From positions 124,001 to 188,000 of the forward strand of contig NZ_NCXM01000003.1 in NCBI RefSeq assembly GCF_002104765.1: 64,000 bases of DNA. Reading direction: 5' to 3'. The position numbers and the translations under genes were made by a program. The DNA is from Mycolicibacterium vulneris (GTDB taxonomy: Bacteria; Actinomycetota; Actinomycetes; Mycobacteriales; Mycobacteriaceae). How positions within the stretch are numbered: position 1 is the stretch's first letter; each line of letters starts with the position of its first letter. Below the pieces are notes generated by a model. That model was not told the origin of the DNA and searched no databases. It saw nothing but the letters and a program-made list of their open reading frames with translations. Of this stretch, positions 1 to 6,748 are shown piece after piece.

Positions 1-1
1 G

Positions 2-580
2 CTGGGCGAGGCCGAATTCAACGAAGTGTTCCTCGACGAAGTGTTCATCCCCGACGGCGGCGTCCTCGGTGAGGTGGACGGCGGCTGGCAGGTCGCCATG
101 GGCACCTTGGCGTTCGAGCGCGTGGCCATCGCCACCGGCAGGGTGAACACCGCCGGTGCGGTCAACGATTTGATCCGCCAAATCTCAACTCGTACAACGG
201 CCCACGACAACCCACTGGGCACCGACCCGCTGGTGCGGCAACGGATCGCAGATCTGTACGGGCGCGCGCTCGTGCACTACCTGATCGGACAGCGGGTCAT
301 CACCGGAGCGGCCGGTGCCGGGCCCCCAGGCCCCGTCACCTCGATCGGGAAACTGTTCTTCTGCCCGCTGGTGGAGGACATCGCCGACTTCGGGTTGGAA
401 CTCGACGAGATGGGTGGGCAGTTCACGCTTGCCGAGAAGGGTGCCTCCGAGGCGCCAGCTGGCGACCAACGTTGGCTGCGGCTCGCCTATCAAGCCCGCG
501 GCACTGCGATCGCGGGAGGGTCGACCTTCATTCAGCGCAACATCGTCGCCGAACGCATTCTCGGCATGCCCAAAAGCTAA
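2..580 (+). CDS. Acyl-CoA dehydrogenase, C-terminal part (5' end outside window)
   Basis: The reading frame is open from the window edge, so the FAD-binding N-terminal half is missing. The visible 192 residues have the features of the C-terminal four-helix part of acyl-CoA dehydrogenases: a substrate-side segment ending GEVDGGWQVAM, and the family's last-helix signature GGSTFIQRNIVAERILGMP. These enzymes desaturate acyl-CoA at C2-C3 and pass electrons to ETF. The canonical catalytic Glu of the YEGT motif is replaced (GGST), as in several steroid-type and branched-chain FadE proteins. It lies 47 nt upstream of the CoA-transferase genes in the same direction, so it is probably in one operon with them. 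Substrate unknown. Confidence 0.85.
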   Translation: MGEAEFNEVFLDEVFIPDGGVLGEVDGGWQVAMGTLAFERVAIATGRVNTAGAVNDLIRQISTRTTAHDNPLGTDPLVRQRIADLYGRALVHYLIGQRVITGAAGAGPPGPVTSIGKLFFCPLVEDIADFGLELDEMGGQFTLAEKGASEAPAGDQRWLRLAYQARGTAIAGGSTFIQRNIVAERILGMPKS

Positions 581-627
581 GACCGACGGCCAACTTGAGT
601 GCCGCGCGAACGAGAAGGGTTGTGACG

Positions 628-1374
628 ATGGACAAAGTCGTGACAACGGCGGCGGGCGCTGTTGCCGACGTGACGGACGGGTCGTCGCTGGCCGTGGGCG
701 GGTTCGGGCTGTGCGGCATCCCTCAGGCGCTGATCGCGGCGCTGCTGGAGCTCGGAGTCCGCGATCTTGAGACGGTCTCGAACAACCTGGGCGTGGATGG
801 GATCGGCTTGGGAGTGTTGTTGGAACACAAGCGGATTCGGCGCACTATCAACTCATACGTCGGTGAGAACAAGGAATTCGCTCGGCAGTACATGGCTGGT
901 GAGCTTGAGCTGGAGCTGACCCCGCAGGGCACGCTGGCCGAGCGGCTGCGCGCCGGCGGGGCCGGGATTCCCGCCTTCTACACGTCCACAGGGGTTGGGA
1001 CGCAGGTGGCCGACGGCGGCCTGGCGTGGCGCTACCACCCCGACGGTACGGTGGCACTTGCCTCGCCGCCGAAAGAAACCCGCGAATTCGACGGGATCAC
1101 TTACGTGCTTGAGAGAGCCATCCGGACTGACTTCGCACTCGTGCACGCCTGGAAAGGCGACCGGCACGGCAACCTGGTCTATCACGCGGCGGCGGCTAAC
1201 TTTAATCCAGACTGCGCGGTAGCGGGACGGATCACCATCGCGCAAGTTGAGCATTTGGTCGAGCCCGGCGAGATTGACCCCGCCCGGGTACACACCCCCG
1301 GGATCTATGTGCAGCGGGTGGTGCATGTGCCCAACCCGGTGAAGCAGATCGAGAAGGAGACGATACGGCCATGA
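628..1374 (+). CDS. 3-oxoacid CoA-transferase, subunit A (ScoA-like)
   Basis: A 248-residue class I CoA-transferase alpha subunit. It should form a heteromer with the subunit B gene just downstream and move CoA from succinyl-CoA or another acyl-CoA to a 3-oxo or other carboxylic acid. Family features are [10 protein letters not shown] near residues 23-32, [12 protein letters not shown] near 50-61 and the glycine-rich [15 protein letters not shown]. The open frame extends to 472, but that extension overlaps the end of the upstream dehydrogenase. The ATG at 628 gives the normal N-terminus [12 protein letters not shown]. The stop codon overlaps the ATG of a 26-codon ORF at 1371 (ATGA). Context suggests CoA activation or recycling for the neighbouring dehydrogenase pathway; the exact substrate is unknown. 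Confidence 0.85.
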   Translation: MDKVVTTAAGAVADVTDGSSLAVGGFGLCGIPQALIAALLELGVRDLETVSNNLGVDGIGLGVLLEHKRIRRTINSYVGENKEFARQYMAGELELELTPQGTLAERLRAGGAGIPAFYTSTGVGTQVADGGLAWRYHPDGTVALASPPKETREFDGITYVLERAIRTDFALVHAWKGDRHGNLVYHAAAANFNPDCAVAGRITIAQVEHLVEPGEIDPARVHTPGIYVQRVVHVPNPVKQIEKETIRP

Positions 1375-1451
1375 GCACGCCGGCGACGATGCAGATCGAA
1401 GCGATGGGGTGGGGGGACTTCCCGTTTGTGGGGGGGAGCGGCACCTTATGA
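1371..1451 (+). CDS. Micro-ORF bridging the two CoA-transferase subunits
   Basis: ATG at 1371 overlaps the scoA-like stop (ATGA). The ORF encodes 26 residues beginning [14 protein letters not shown], and its TGA at 1449-1451 overlaps the ATG of the subunit B gene (again ATGA). The three frames are therefore stepwise coupled. The ORF contains runs of six and seven G residues. It may be a translational-coupling leader rather than a functional peptide. Alternatively it is chance: only the two exact ATGA junctions argue for it. No homologue was recognised. Confidence 0.3.
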   Translation: MSTPATMQIEAMGWGDFPFVGGSGTL

Positions 1452-2089
1452 CCTGGACACGAGACGAACTGGCGGCGCGGGTCGCCGCCGAGCTCCGCGA
1501 CGGGCAGTACGTCAACCTCGGCATCGGGTTGCCCACCCTGATCCCAAGCCACATTTCCGCTGGCATCACCGTCGTCTTGCATTCGGAAAACGGAATTCTC
1601 GGTGTCGGGCCGTATCCGCGGCGCGAGGACCTCGACGCCGACCTAATCAACGCCGGCAAGGAGACCGTCACCACGCTGCCAGGGGCGTCGTTTTTCTCCT
1701 CGTCGTCCTCGTTCGGAATCATCCGCGGCGGTCACCTCGACATCGCGGTGCTCGGGGCCATGCAGGTCTCGGCCGCCGGCGACCTCGCGAACTGGACGAT
1801 CCCCGGGAAGATGATCAAGGGCATGGGCGGGGCGATGGACCTCGTGCACGGCGTGGAAAGAGTCTTCGTGATGATGGAGCACACCGCCAAGGACGGCAGC
1901 GCGAAGATCGTCGAGCACTGCACGCTGCCGCTGACCGGTAAGCGCTGTGTGAACCGTATCTTCACCGATCTCGCCGTCATCGACGTTGCCGCCGACGGTC
2001 TTCATCTGATCGAGACGGCGCCGGGGGTCAGCGTGGACGAAGTTGTCGCGAAAACCGAACCACCCCTTGCGCTTCCCGCCGTGCCGTGA
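1448..2089 (+). CDS. 3-oxoacid CoA-transferase, subunit B (ScoB-like)
   Basis: A 213-residue class I CoA-transferase beta subunit, partner of the alpha subunit encoded upstream. The catalytic glutamate that forms the glutamyl-CoA thioester is present as Glu47 in the motif SENGILG, and the GIGLP loop is at residues 25-29. Further family features are the [15 protein letters not shown] stretch and the glycine-rich [14 protein letters not shown] chose the ATG at 1448 because it starts [16 protein letters not shown] like other mycobacterial ScoB proteins; an upstream in-frame start at 1409 would add 13 atypical residues. The enzyme should be active. It is the last gene of the operon, converging on the GntR gene. 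Confidence 0.88.
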   Translation: MTWTRDELAARVAAELRDGQYVNLGIGLPTLIPSHISAGITVVLHSENGILGVGPYPRREDLDADLINAGKETVTTLPGASFFSSSSSFGIIRGGHLDIAVLGAMQVSAAGDLANWTIPGKMIKGMGGAMDLVHGVERVFVMMEHTAKDGSAKIVEHCTLPLTGKRCVNRIFTDLAVIDVAADGLHLIETAPGVSVDEVVAKTEPPLALPAVP

Positions 2090-2100
2090 CGGCGGCAACA

Positions 2101-2117
2101 TCGACACCCCTTGTCGA
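2101..2117. terminator. Small hairpin between convergent genes
   Basis: Perfect inverted repeat TCGACA / TGTCGA with a 5-nt loop, 11 nt after the subunit B stop and before the convergent end of the GntR gene. There is no T-run, so it is only a candidate terminator. Confidence 0.25.
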
Positions 2118-2179
2118 CGACCAACGCCGAAGAACTTAGCGGTGGAGCGTGGGCACCTTCGGCCCGCACGGCCCATCGG

Positions 2180-2950
2180 TCAGTCGTCGACGTCGATCGC
2201 CTCACGTTTATCCACCGCCAGTGCGGCTTTGGCGTAGCTGTGCACATGGCGACGCATCCGCCGGCCAGCCGCCTCGGCGTCGCGGCTGCGGATCGCCACG
2301 GTAATCGATCGGTGCGCGCGCTGGGTGACCGCTCGCACGTCTTCGTCAACGAACGCGGGGTTCTCGGTTCCGGCGTAGATCGCCTGCGACAACGCGGTCA
2401 TGAACCCGATCAACAATTCGTTGTGACCGGCGACAGCCACCCCTACATGCCAGTCGAGATTGGCTTGCAGAAACGCCGGTAAATCAGCGTCGGGATCGGC
2501 GATGTCGTCATTGGCGCGGTCGAGCACCGCGAGGTCGTCATCGGTGCGGTTGCGCGCGGCCAGTTCAGCGCAGAACGGCTCCAATGCCTCGCGCGTCTCC
2601 ATCAGGTCAGCCAGCTTGATCCGCTGGCCGCGGATCAGCATGCTTACCGAGTTCGCCATCGATTTGCTCGTTGGGCGCTGGACGAAGGCGCCGCCGGCCC
2701 GGCCGGCCCTGACCCGGACCAGGTTCTGCACCTCCAGGATCCGTAACGCTTCTCGCACCGTGGCCCGGCTCATCTGCGTCTGCTTGACCAGCTCGCGCTC
2801 CGCAGGAAGTGCGGTCCCCTCGACTAGTTCGCCGGAAAGGATCCGCTCGCGCAGCTCACGCGCCAACACATCAGACGCCTTGGGGACATCCATCGGCTTG
2901 AACAACACGCTCGACCGTGTCGAGGCCAGAGCCGACCCGTCTGGTTCCAT
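2180..2950 (-). CDS. GntR-family (FadR/FCD subclass) transcriptional regulator
   Basis: A 256-residue regulator. Residues about 22-90 form a GntR winged helix-turn-helix, with ASDVLARELRERILSGEL, the LPAERELV wing and the recognition-helix segment MSRATVREALRIL. Residues about 105-235 are an all-helical FCD ligand domain, with conserved acid and His positions in METREALEPFCAELAARN and LDWHVGVAVAGHNE. FCD domains often bind organic acids or acyl-CoA-type ligands through a metal site. The promoter carries AGGTAAGACCT at 2982-2992, a GntR-type palindrome also found before the BadI-like operon at 6723-6735. It is therefore probably autoregulated and controls that operon. The ligand is unknown. 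Confidence 0.85.
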   Translation of the reverse strand: MEPDGSALASTRSSVLFKPMDVPKASDVLARELRERILSGELVEGTALPAERELVKQTQMSRATVREALRILEVQNLVRVRAGRAGGAFVQRPTSKSMANSVSMLIRGQRIKLADLMETREALEPFCAELAARNRTDDDLAVLDRANDDIADPDADLPAFLQANLDWHVGVAVAGHNELLIGFMTALSQAIYAGTENPAFVDEDVRAVTQRAHRSITVAIRSRDAEAAGRRMRRHVHSYAKAALAVDKREAIDVDD

Positions 2951-2981
2951 GACCGCTCCGTCCGTCTACGCTTTGGCATAA

Positions 2982-2992
2982 AGGTAAGACCT
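2982..2992. promoter_or_regulatory. Putative GntR operator upstream of gntR gene
   Basis: AGGTAAGACCT is a palindrome (AGGT / ACCT around AAG) 32 nt upstream of the GntR start codon. Its core is the reverse complement of the core of the 6723-6735 palindrome. The TNGT-N3-ACNA layout is typical of FadR/FCD regulators. Confidence 0.55.
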
Positions 2993-3115
2993 AACGTACG
3001 GTCAGTCTATTACTCGCGGCTGCCGAACGCAGCCGGCCGGGCCTGACGTCCGATGTCGCACGCGTCACATCCCATCTTCGACGGGCGTGTGCTCGGGTCG
3101 CACGTCGCGGCGGCG

Positions 3116-3574
3116 CTAGAACGCCATCCGCGCGATCAGCTCGGCCACGGCGGCTGGCTTAGCTGAGCCGTCAAGCTCGACGGTGTGCCGCACGGTCAGG
3201 TCAACCGTGGAGTCGTTGACCTGGGCGGCGGCGAGTATCTCAGAGCGGACCCGGACACGGCTACCTGCCGGCACCGGCGCGAGGAACCGCACCCGGTTGA
3301 GGCCATAGTTGATCCCCATCTTCGCGTTGTCCACGCGGTAATTATGCTTACTCAACGCCGGAATGAGGGACAGCGTTAGAAATCCGTGGGCTATCGTTGC
3401 GCCATAGGGACTTTCGCTACTCGCTCGTTCCGGATCGACATGGATCCATTGGTGGTCCCCTGTGACATCGGCGAACGCGTCAATGCGTTGTTGGTCGACG
3501 CCTGTCCAGTCGCTGACACCCAGCTCTTGACCGACGGCCCCAACAGCTTCCTCGATGGATGAAATGACTCGCAC
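3116..3574 (-). CDS. MaoC-family (R)-enoyl-CoA hydratase, HtdZ-like
   Basis: A 152-residue single hot-dog protein of the (R)-specific enoyl-CoA hydratase type (hydratase 2), similar in layout to mycobacterial HtdZ. The catalytic Asp/His pair is visible as Asp40 and His45 in the motif DHQWIHVD, followed by PYGATIAHGFLTLSL, the second family block. It starts at GTG 3572-3574. It should hydrate trans-2-enoyl-CoA to (R)-3-hydroxyacyl-CoA. Two close paralogues lie at 30844-31302 and 63797 onwards. It lies between the GntR regulator and the BadI-like operon, so a role in that pathway is plausible but not shown. Confidence 0.85.
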   Translation of the reverse strand: MRVISSIEEAVGAVGQELGVSDWTGVDQQRIDAFADVTGDHQWIHVDPERASSESPYGATIAHGFLTLSLIPALSKHNYRVDNAKMGINYGLNRVRFLAPVPAGSRVRVRSEILAAAQVNDSTVDLTVRHTVELDGSAKPAAVAELIARMAF

Positions 3575-3644
3575 TGCGCACCTTTCTGATCAAGGGTGGA
3601 TCGGACCCCCGTGACGTCCGCTCTACGCTGCGCCGACGCCATCG

Positions 3645-3842
3645 GTGCAGCGCCTTGCCTAGCCCGTTGACCGCGATTGAGCCGGATGTGCCGACTAGCA
3701 TGCCCGTGTCAATCATCGCCGCGTTGTCTATCACGAAACCTGTTACTGCAGAAGCGAATCCGGCCAGAGCAATGATCACTGCTGTGCCCATGCTCACCAA
3801 AGACACATCACACTCGGCCGCCGCAGTCGATGCTTCTGTCAT
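3645..3842 (-). pseudogene. Relic of NAD(P) transhydrogenase subunit beta (PntB)
   Basis: A 120-codon ORF starts at 3842. Only its first ~65 residues look protein-like. ASAVTGFVIDNAAMIDTG followed by MLVGTSGSI matches the PntB segment where the last membrane helix runs into the NADP-binding domain (family pattern GF..NN.ALI..G.LVG.SG.IL). After 'GLGKALHR' the similarity ends and the frame runs into Arg-rich sequence overlapping the MaoC gene. Full PntB is about 470 residues, so this is a ~13% remnant, probably left by a deletion. No pntA is nearby. Confidence 0.55.
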
Positions 3843-3856
3843 CGTTGTCCGATCAG

Positions 3857-4750
3857 CTACACCGAACGGGCGGCCTTGGCGGTTTCCGATGCCGCCTTGC
3901 TGCGCTCCCGCGCGGCCGCCCAGTCCTCGTCGGTCATTGCGGTTAGCCCGGCGAATGTGTTGGGCCCGGCCAGCCGCTGCCCACCGTCCATCGCAATGGT
4001 CTCACCGGTCAGGTAGTCGCAAGCGTCGGAGAACGCAAAGATCGTCAAGTTCGCCAGTTCGTCGATCGTGCCTGGGCGGCCCAGTGGTATTTGCTCGGAT
4101 TGAGTGGCACCGACAGCGCTCTTATCTGTGGGATTGAGCATTTCCCATGCGTACTCAGTCGGAATCGGCCCTGGCGCAAGGGCATTGAGTCGGATGCCAT
4201 ATCGGCCCCACTCGACCGCTAACGACATCGTCATCGCATGTACTGCAGCCTTTGCCATAGCCGACGGCACCACGAACGCCGAACCGCTCCATACCCATGT
4301 CGTCAAATTTGAAAGCACCGATCCGGGCACGCTCTCGGTGATCCAGCGCCGGCCGACCGCCAGCGTGGTGTTGAACGAACCGCTCATCACCGTCGAGGTC
4401 ACGGCGTCGAAAGCACGTGAGCTCAGGCTTTCCGTTGGTGCGATGAAATTCGCGGCAGCGTTGTTCAGCAAGCCGGTCAAGGCTCCGTGCCGATGCCAGA
4501 TCTCTGCCACCGCGGCGGTGACCTGGTCAAAGTCGCGGACGTTGACAGGTTGGTAATGGGCGCTGCCTGAGTGACCGGCAGAGATCTCTGCGGCGGCCTC
4601 GGCCAGCACGGATTCTCGTCGTCCCCACAGATGCACCTGCGCGCCGTGCGCGACCAGGCGGGCCGCCACTCCACGGCCCAGTCCGGTACCGCCGCCGGTG
4701 ATGAGGATGCGCTTGCCCTGCAGCACTTCAGGATCAAAGATGCGCGTCAC
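3857..4750 (-). CDS. SDR oxidoreductase of the 2,4-dienoyl-CoA reductase (DECR) type
   Basis: A 297-residue short-chain dehydrogenase. The Rossmann glycine motif TGGGTGLG is at 18-25 and NNAAANF at 96-102. The usual YxxxK is replaced by SAMAK (Ser163, Lys167) within FVVPSAMAKAAVHAM, then SLAVEWGRYGIRLN. This is the arrangement of mammalian mitochondrial 2,4-dienoyl-CoA reductase, which reduces conjugated dienoyl-CoA with NADPH. Its ATG overlaps the stop of the upstream acyl-CoA dehydrogenase (ATGA), so the two are translationally coupled. In a ring-degradation setting it could instead oxidise or reduce an alicyclic CoA ester (a BadH-like role). Family assignment is firm; reaction direction is inferred. 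Confidence 0.85.
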   Translation of the reverse strand: MTRIFDPEVLQGKRILITGGGTGLGRGVAARLVAHGAQVHLWGRRESVLAEAAAEISAGHSGSAHYQPVNVRDFDQVTAAVAEIWHRHGALTGLLNNAAANFIAPTESLSSRAFDAVTSTVMSGSFNTTLAVGRRWITESVPGSVLSNLTTWVWSGSAFVVPSAMAKAAVHAMTMSLAVEWGRYGIRLNALAPGPIPTEYAWEMLNPTDKSAVGATQSEQIPLGRPGTIDELANLTIFAFSDACDYLTGETIAMDGGQRLAGPNTFAGLTAMTDEDWAAARERSKAASETAKAARSV

Positions 4751-5874
4751 AGTCCCAGGCTCTTGCCGATGATCTCGCGCTGAATCTCGTTGGCGCCGCC
4801 GTAAATAGGGGGCGCCAACGCCTTACGCACCTGTAACTCCATTCCGAATTCCACGGCGTAGCCGTTGCCGCCCATGAGCTGCACACCCTCGAGTGCGGCC
4901 CGCTTGGCCACCTCGGTGCATTTGAGTTTGGCGATCGAGCCCTCGCGCGCGAGCTGGTCCTCCAGACCGGCGTCGATCTGCGCGGCAACCTGATAGGCGT
5001 AGGCGCGGCAGCATTCGATCTCAGCGGCCAGATCCGCCAGGCGATGACGGACCGCCTGGAAACTGCCGATGGAACGCCCGAACGCTTCGCGTTGGCGGAC
5101 ATAGGCGATGGTGTCCTCCAGCGAGCGGCGTGCGGCGCCCAGCGACATTGCCGCGATGATCAGCCGCTCCACGTTGAGTCCGCGCATCAGCCGGTGCCAA
5201 GCGTCGCCGATCTCGCCGACCACGTTGTCGACGGGAACGACGACGTCGGTGAAGAAGACGTCGTTGACGGTGTGGCCGTCCATGGTCTGGATCGCCTTGA
5301 TGTCCAGTCCGGGCGTCGCGGTGGGAAGATACAACAAGGTTAGGCCGTGGTGCTTTCCGGCATTGGGATCGGTGCGAGTGAGCACCAGCAGATGATCGGC
5401 CAAGTGCGCGGCCGTGATCCAGGTCTTCTGGCCGTTGACGACCAAGGAGTCACCGTCGCGTACCGCCCGGGTCCGCACCGCACCCAGATCGGATCCGGCA
5501 CCAGGCTCGGACAATGCGATCGCCTCGAAATGGCCGGCGCACAGGTTGCCGAGAACCTCCTTTTTCTGTGATTCGGTGCCGTGTCGCAAGTACGTTTGTG
5601 CCGCGGTCAGCCCAGTGCCGTAAGCATGGATCGGTGCCTGACCGCGTGCAGTCTCCTCGAGGAAGATGCACTCCTCGACCATCCCTGCTCCACCACCCCC
5701 GTAGTCGACGGGGACCGACACACCCAACCAGCCGAGTTCGGCCAGCCGCTGCAGCAGTTCGGGGCTGTTGGACAGACCCTTGGTCAGCTGCGCTCGCTGC
5801 TCGGCGGTGGCGCAGGTGTCGGCGCAGAATCGCTCGATCGCCGCGGCGAACTCGAGCTGCTCAACGGTGAACAT
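4747..5874 (-). CDS. Acyl-CoA dehydrogenase with isovaleryl-type catalytic base
   Basis: A 375-residue, full-length FAD-dependent acyl-CoA dehydrogenase. The FAD/substrate motif LSEPGAGSDLG is at 121-131, and MGGNGYAVEFGMELQVRKA precedes the last helix. The usual catalytic Glu of IYEGT is Gly359 (IYGGANEIQ). A glutamate is present at 236 in GLNVERLII, the position used by isovaleryl-CoA dehydrogenase. It should thus be active on branched or cyclic acyl-CoA. It lies 2 nt downstream of the BadI-like gene and overlaps the DECR-like gene by 4 nt, forming a tight operon. Analogy with cyclohexanecarboxyl-CoA dehydrogenases of ring-cleavage clusters is inference. Confidence 0.88.
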   Translation of the reverse strand: MFTVEQLEFAAAIERFCADTCATAEQRAQLTKGLSNSPELLQRLAELGWLGVSVPVDYGGGGAGMVEECIFLEETARGQAPIHAYGTGLTAAQTYLRHGTESQKKEVLGNLCAGHFEAIALSEPGAGSDLGAVRTRAVRDGDSLVVNGQKTWITAAHLADHLLVLTRTDPNAGKHHGLTLLYLPTATPGLDIKAIQTMDGHTVNDVFFTDVVVPVDNVVGEIGDAWHRLMRGLNVERLIIAAMSLGAARRSLEDTIAYVRQREAFGRSIGSFQAVRHRLADLAAEIECCRAYAYQVAAQIDAGLEDQLAREGSIAKLKCTEVAKRAALEGVQLMGGNGYAVEFGMELQVRKALAPPIYGGANEIQREIIGKSLGL

Positions 5875-5876
5875 GC

Positions 5877-6671
5877 TCAGTTGCCGCGATAGGCAGCGAA
5901 CTCGGGCACTCGCTTCTCGTTGAAAGCGGTAATGCCTTCTTGAGCTTCGGCGGTTTCGCCGAACATCTTCAGGGTCGAGTACGCCATCTGACCGACCGAC
6001 GCGAACTGTTCGGTGTCGGTGTTAAACGACTGCTTGAGAACCTTCAGTGCGGTCGGCGAAAGCGCCAGGATTTCGTCGGCCCATGCCCGCACCTCCGACT
6101 TGAGCTGATCGGCCGGCACCACCTTGTTGACCAGTCCCCACTCGGCTGCCTGCTCCGCCGAATACCTGCGGCACAAGAACCAGATCTCGCGGGCGCGCTT
6201 CTCTCCCACTATGCGCGCCAGAAAGCCGGTGCCGAAGCCGGCGTCAAACGAGCCAACCCGGGGGCCGTTCTGGCCGAATACCGCGTTGTCGGCGGCGATC
6301 GTCAGGTCGCACAGCACGTGCAATACATGGCCGCCGCCGATCGCGAACCCGTTCACCGCAGCGATGACAGGCTTCGGCACGTCGCGAATGACCCGATGCA
6401 GCGTATCCACCTCGAACAGGCCGGTCTCCGATGGTCCGTAGTCGCCGGTTTCGGCGCGCTGCTTCTGGTCACCTCCGGTACAGAAGGCTTTCTCGCCCGC
6501 CCCCGTCAGGCAGATCACCCCGACTTCCGAACTGCCCCATGCCAATTTGAAGGCCCGGATCAGCTCGTCGAGGGTGCGCGCCCGAAACGCGTTGTACCGC
6601 TCGGGCCTGTTGATCGTGATCCAGGCGAGGCCGTTGTCGACCTCGTAGGTGATGTCGGTGAATTCGGTCAT
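5877..6671 (-). CDS. BadI/MenB-like crotonase: probable alicyclic 2-oxoacyl-CoA ring-cleaving hydrolase
   Basis: A 264-residue crotonase-fold enzyme. The oxyanion motifs are GAGEKAFCTGGDQ (57-69) and GFAIGGGHVLH (108-118), with Asp143 in GSFDAGFGT. GGDQ and GSFD.G are shared by MenB and BadI, but VIRDVPKPVIA, VGEKRAREIW and SPTALKVLKQSFNTDT follow BadI (2-ketocyclohexanecarboxyl-CoA hydrolase of Rhodopseudomonas) rather than MenB. BadI opens a six-membered 2-oxo ring by retro-Dieckmann hydrolysis. It is the first gene of a three-gene operon with a dehydrogenase and a DECR-like SDR. A GntR operator 52 nt upstream suggests substrate-induced control. A divergent MenB or general enoyl-CoA hydratase is the alternative. 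Confidence 0.75.
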   Translation of the reverse strand: MTEFTDITYEVDNGLAWITINRPERYNAFRARTLDELIRAFKLAWGSSEVGVICLTGAGEKAFCTGGDQKQRAETGDYGPSETGLFEVDTLHRVIRDVPKPVIAAVNGFAIGGGHVLHVLCDLTIAADNAVFGQNGPRVGSFDAGFGTGFLARIVGEKRAREIWFLCRRYSAEQAAEWGLVNKVVPADQLKSEVRAWADEILALSPTALKVLKQSFNTDTEQFASVGQMAYSTLKMFGETAEAQEGITAFNEKRVPEFAAYRGN

Positions 6672-6722
6672 CGAGCGCCTCTCCTCGTTGAAAGCCCCGG
6701 GCCCATCTGCCCGGCCAAGTTT

Positions 6723-6735
6723 ATGGTCTTACCAT
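6723..6735. promoter_or_regulatory. Putative GntR operator of the BadI-like operon
   Basis: ATGGTCTTACCAT is a perfect palindrome (ATGGT / ACCAT around CTT), 52 nt upstream of the BadI-like ATG. It shares the GGTCTTACC core with the operator in front of the GntR gene at 2982-2992. Confidence 0.6.
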
Positions 6736-6748
6736 ATTACCAAAAGGG

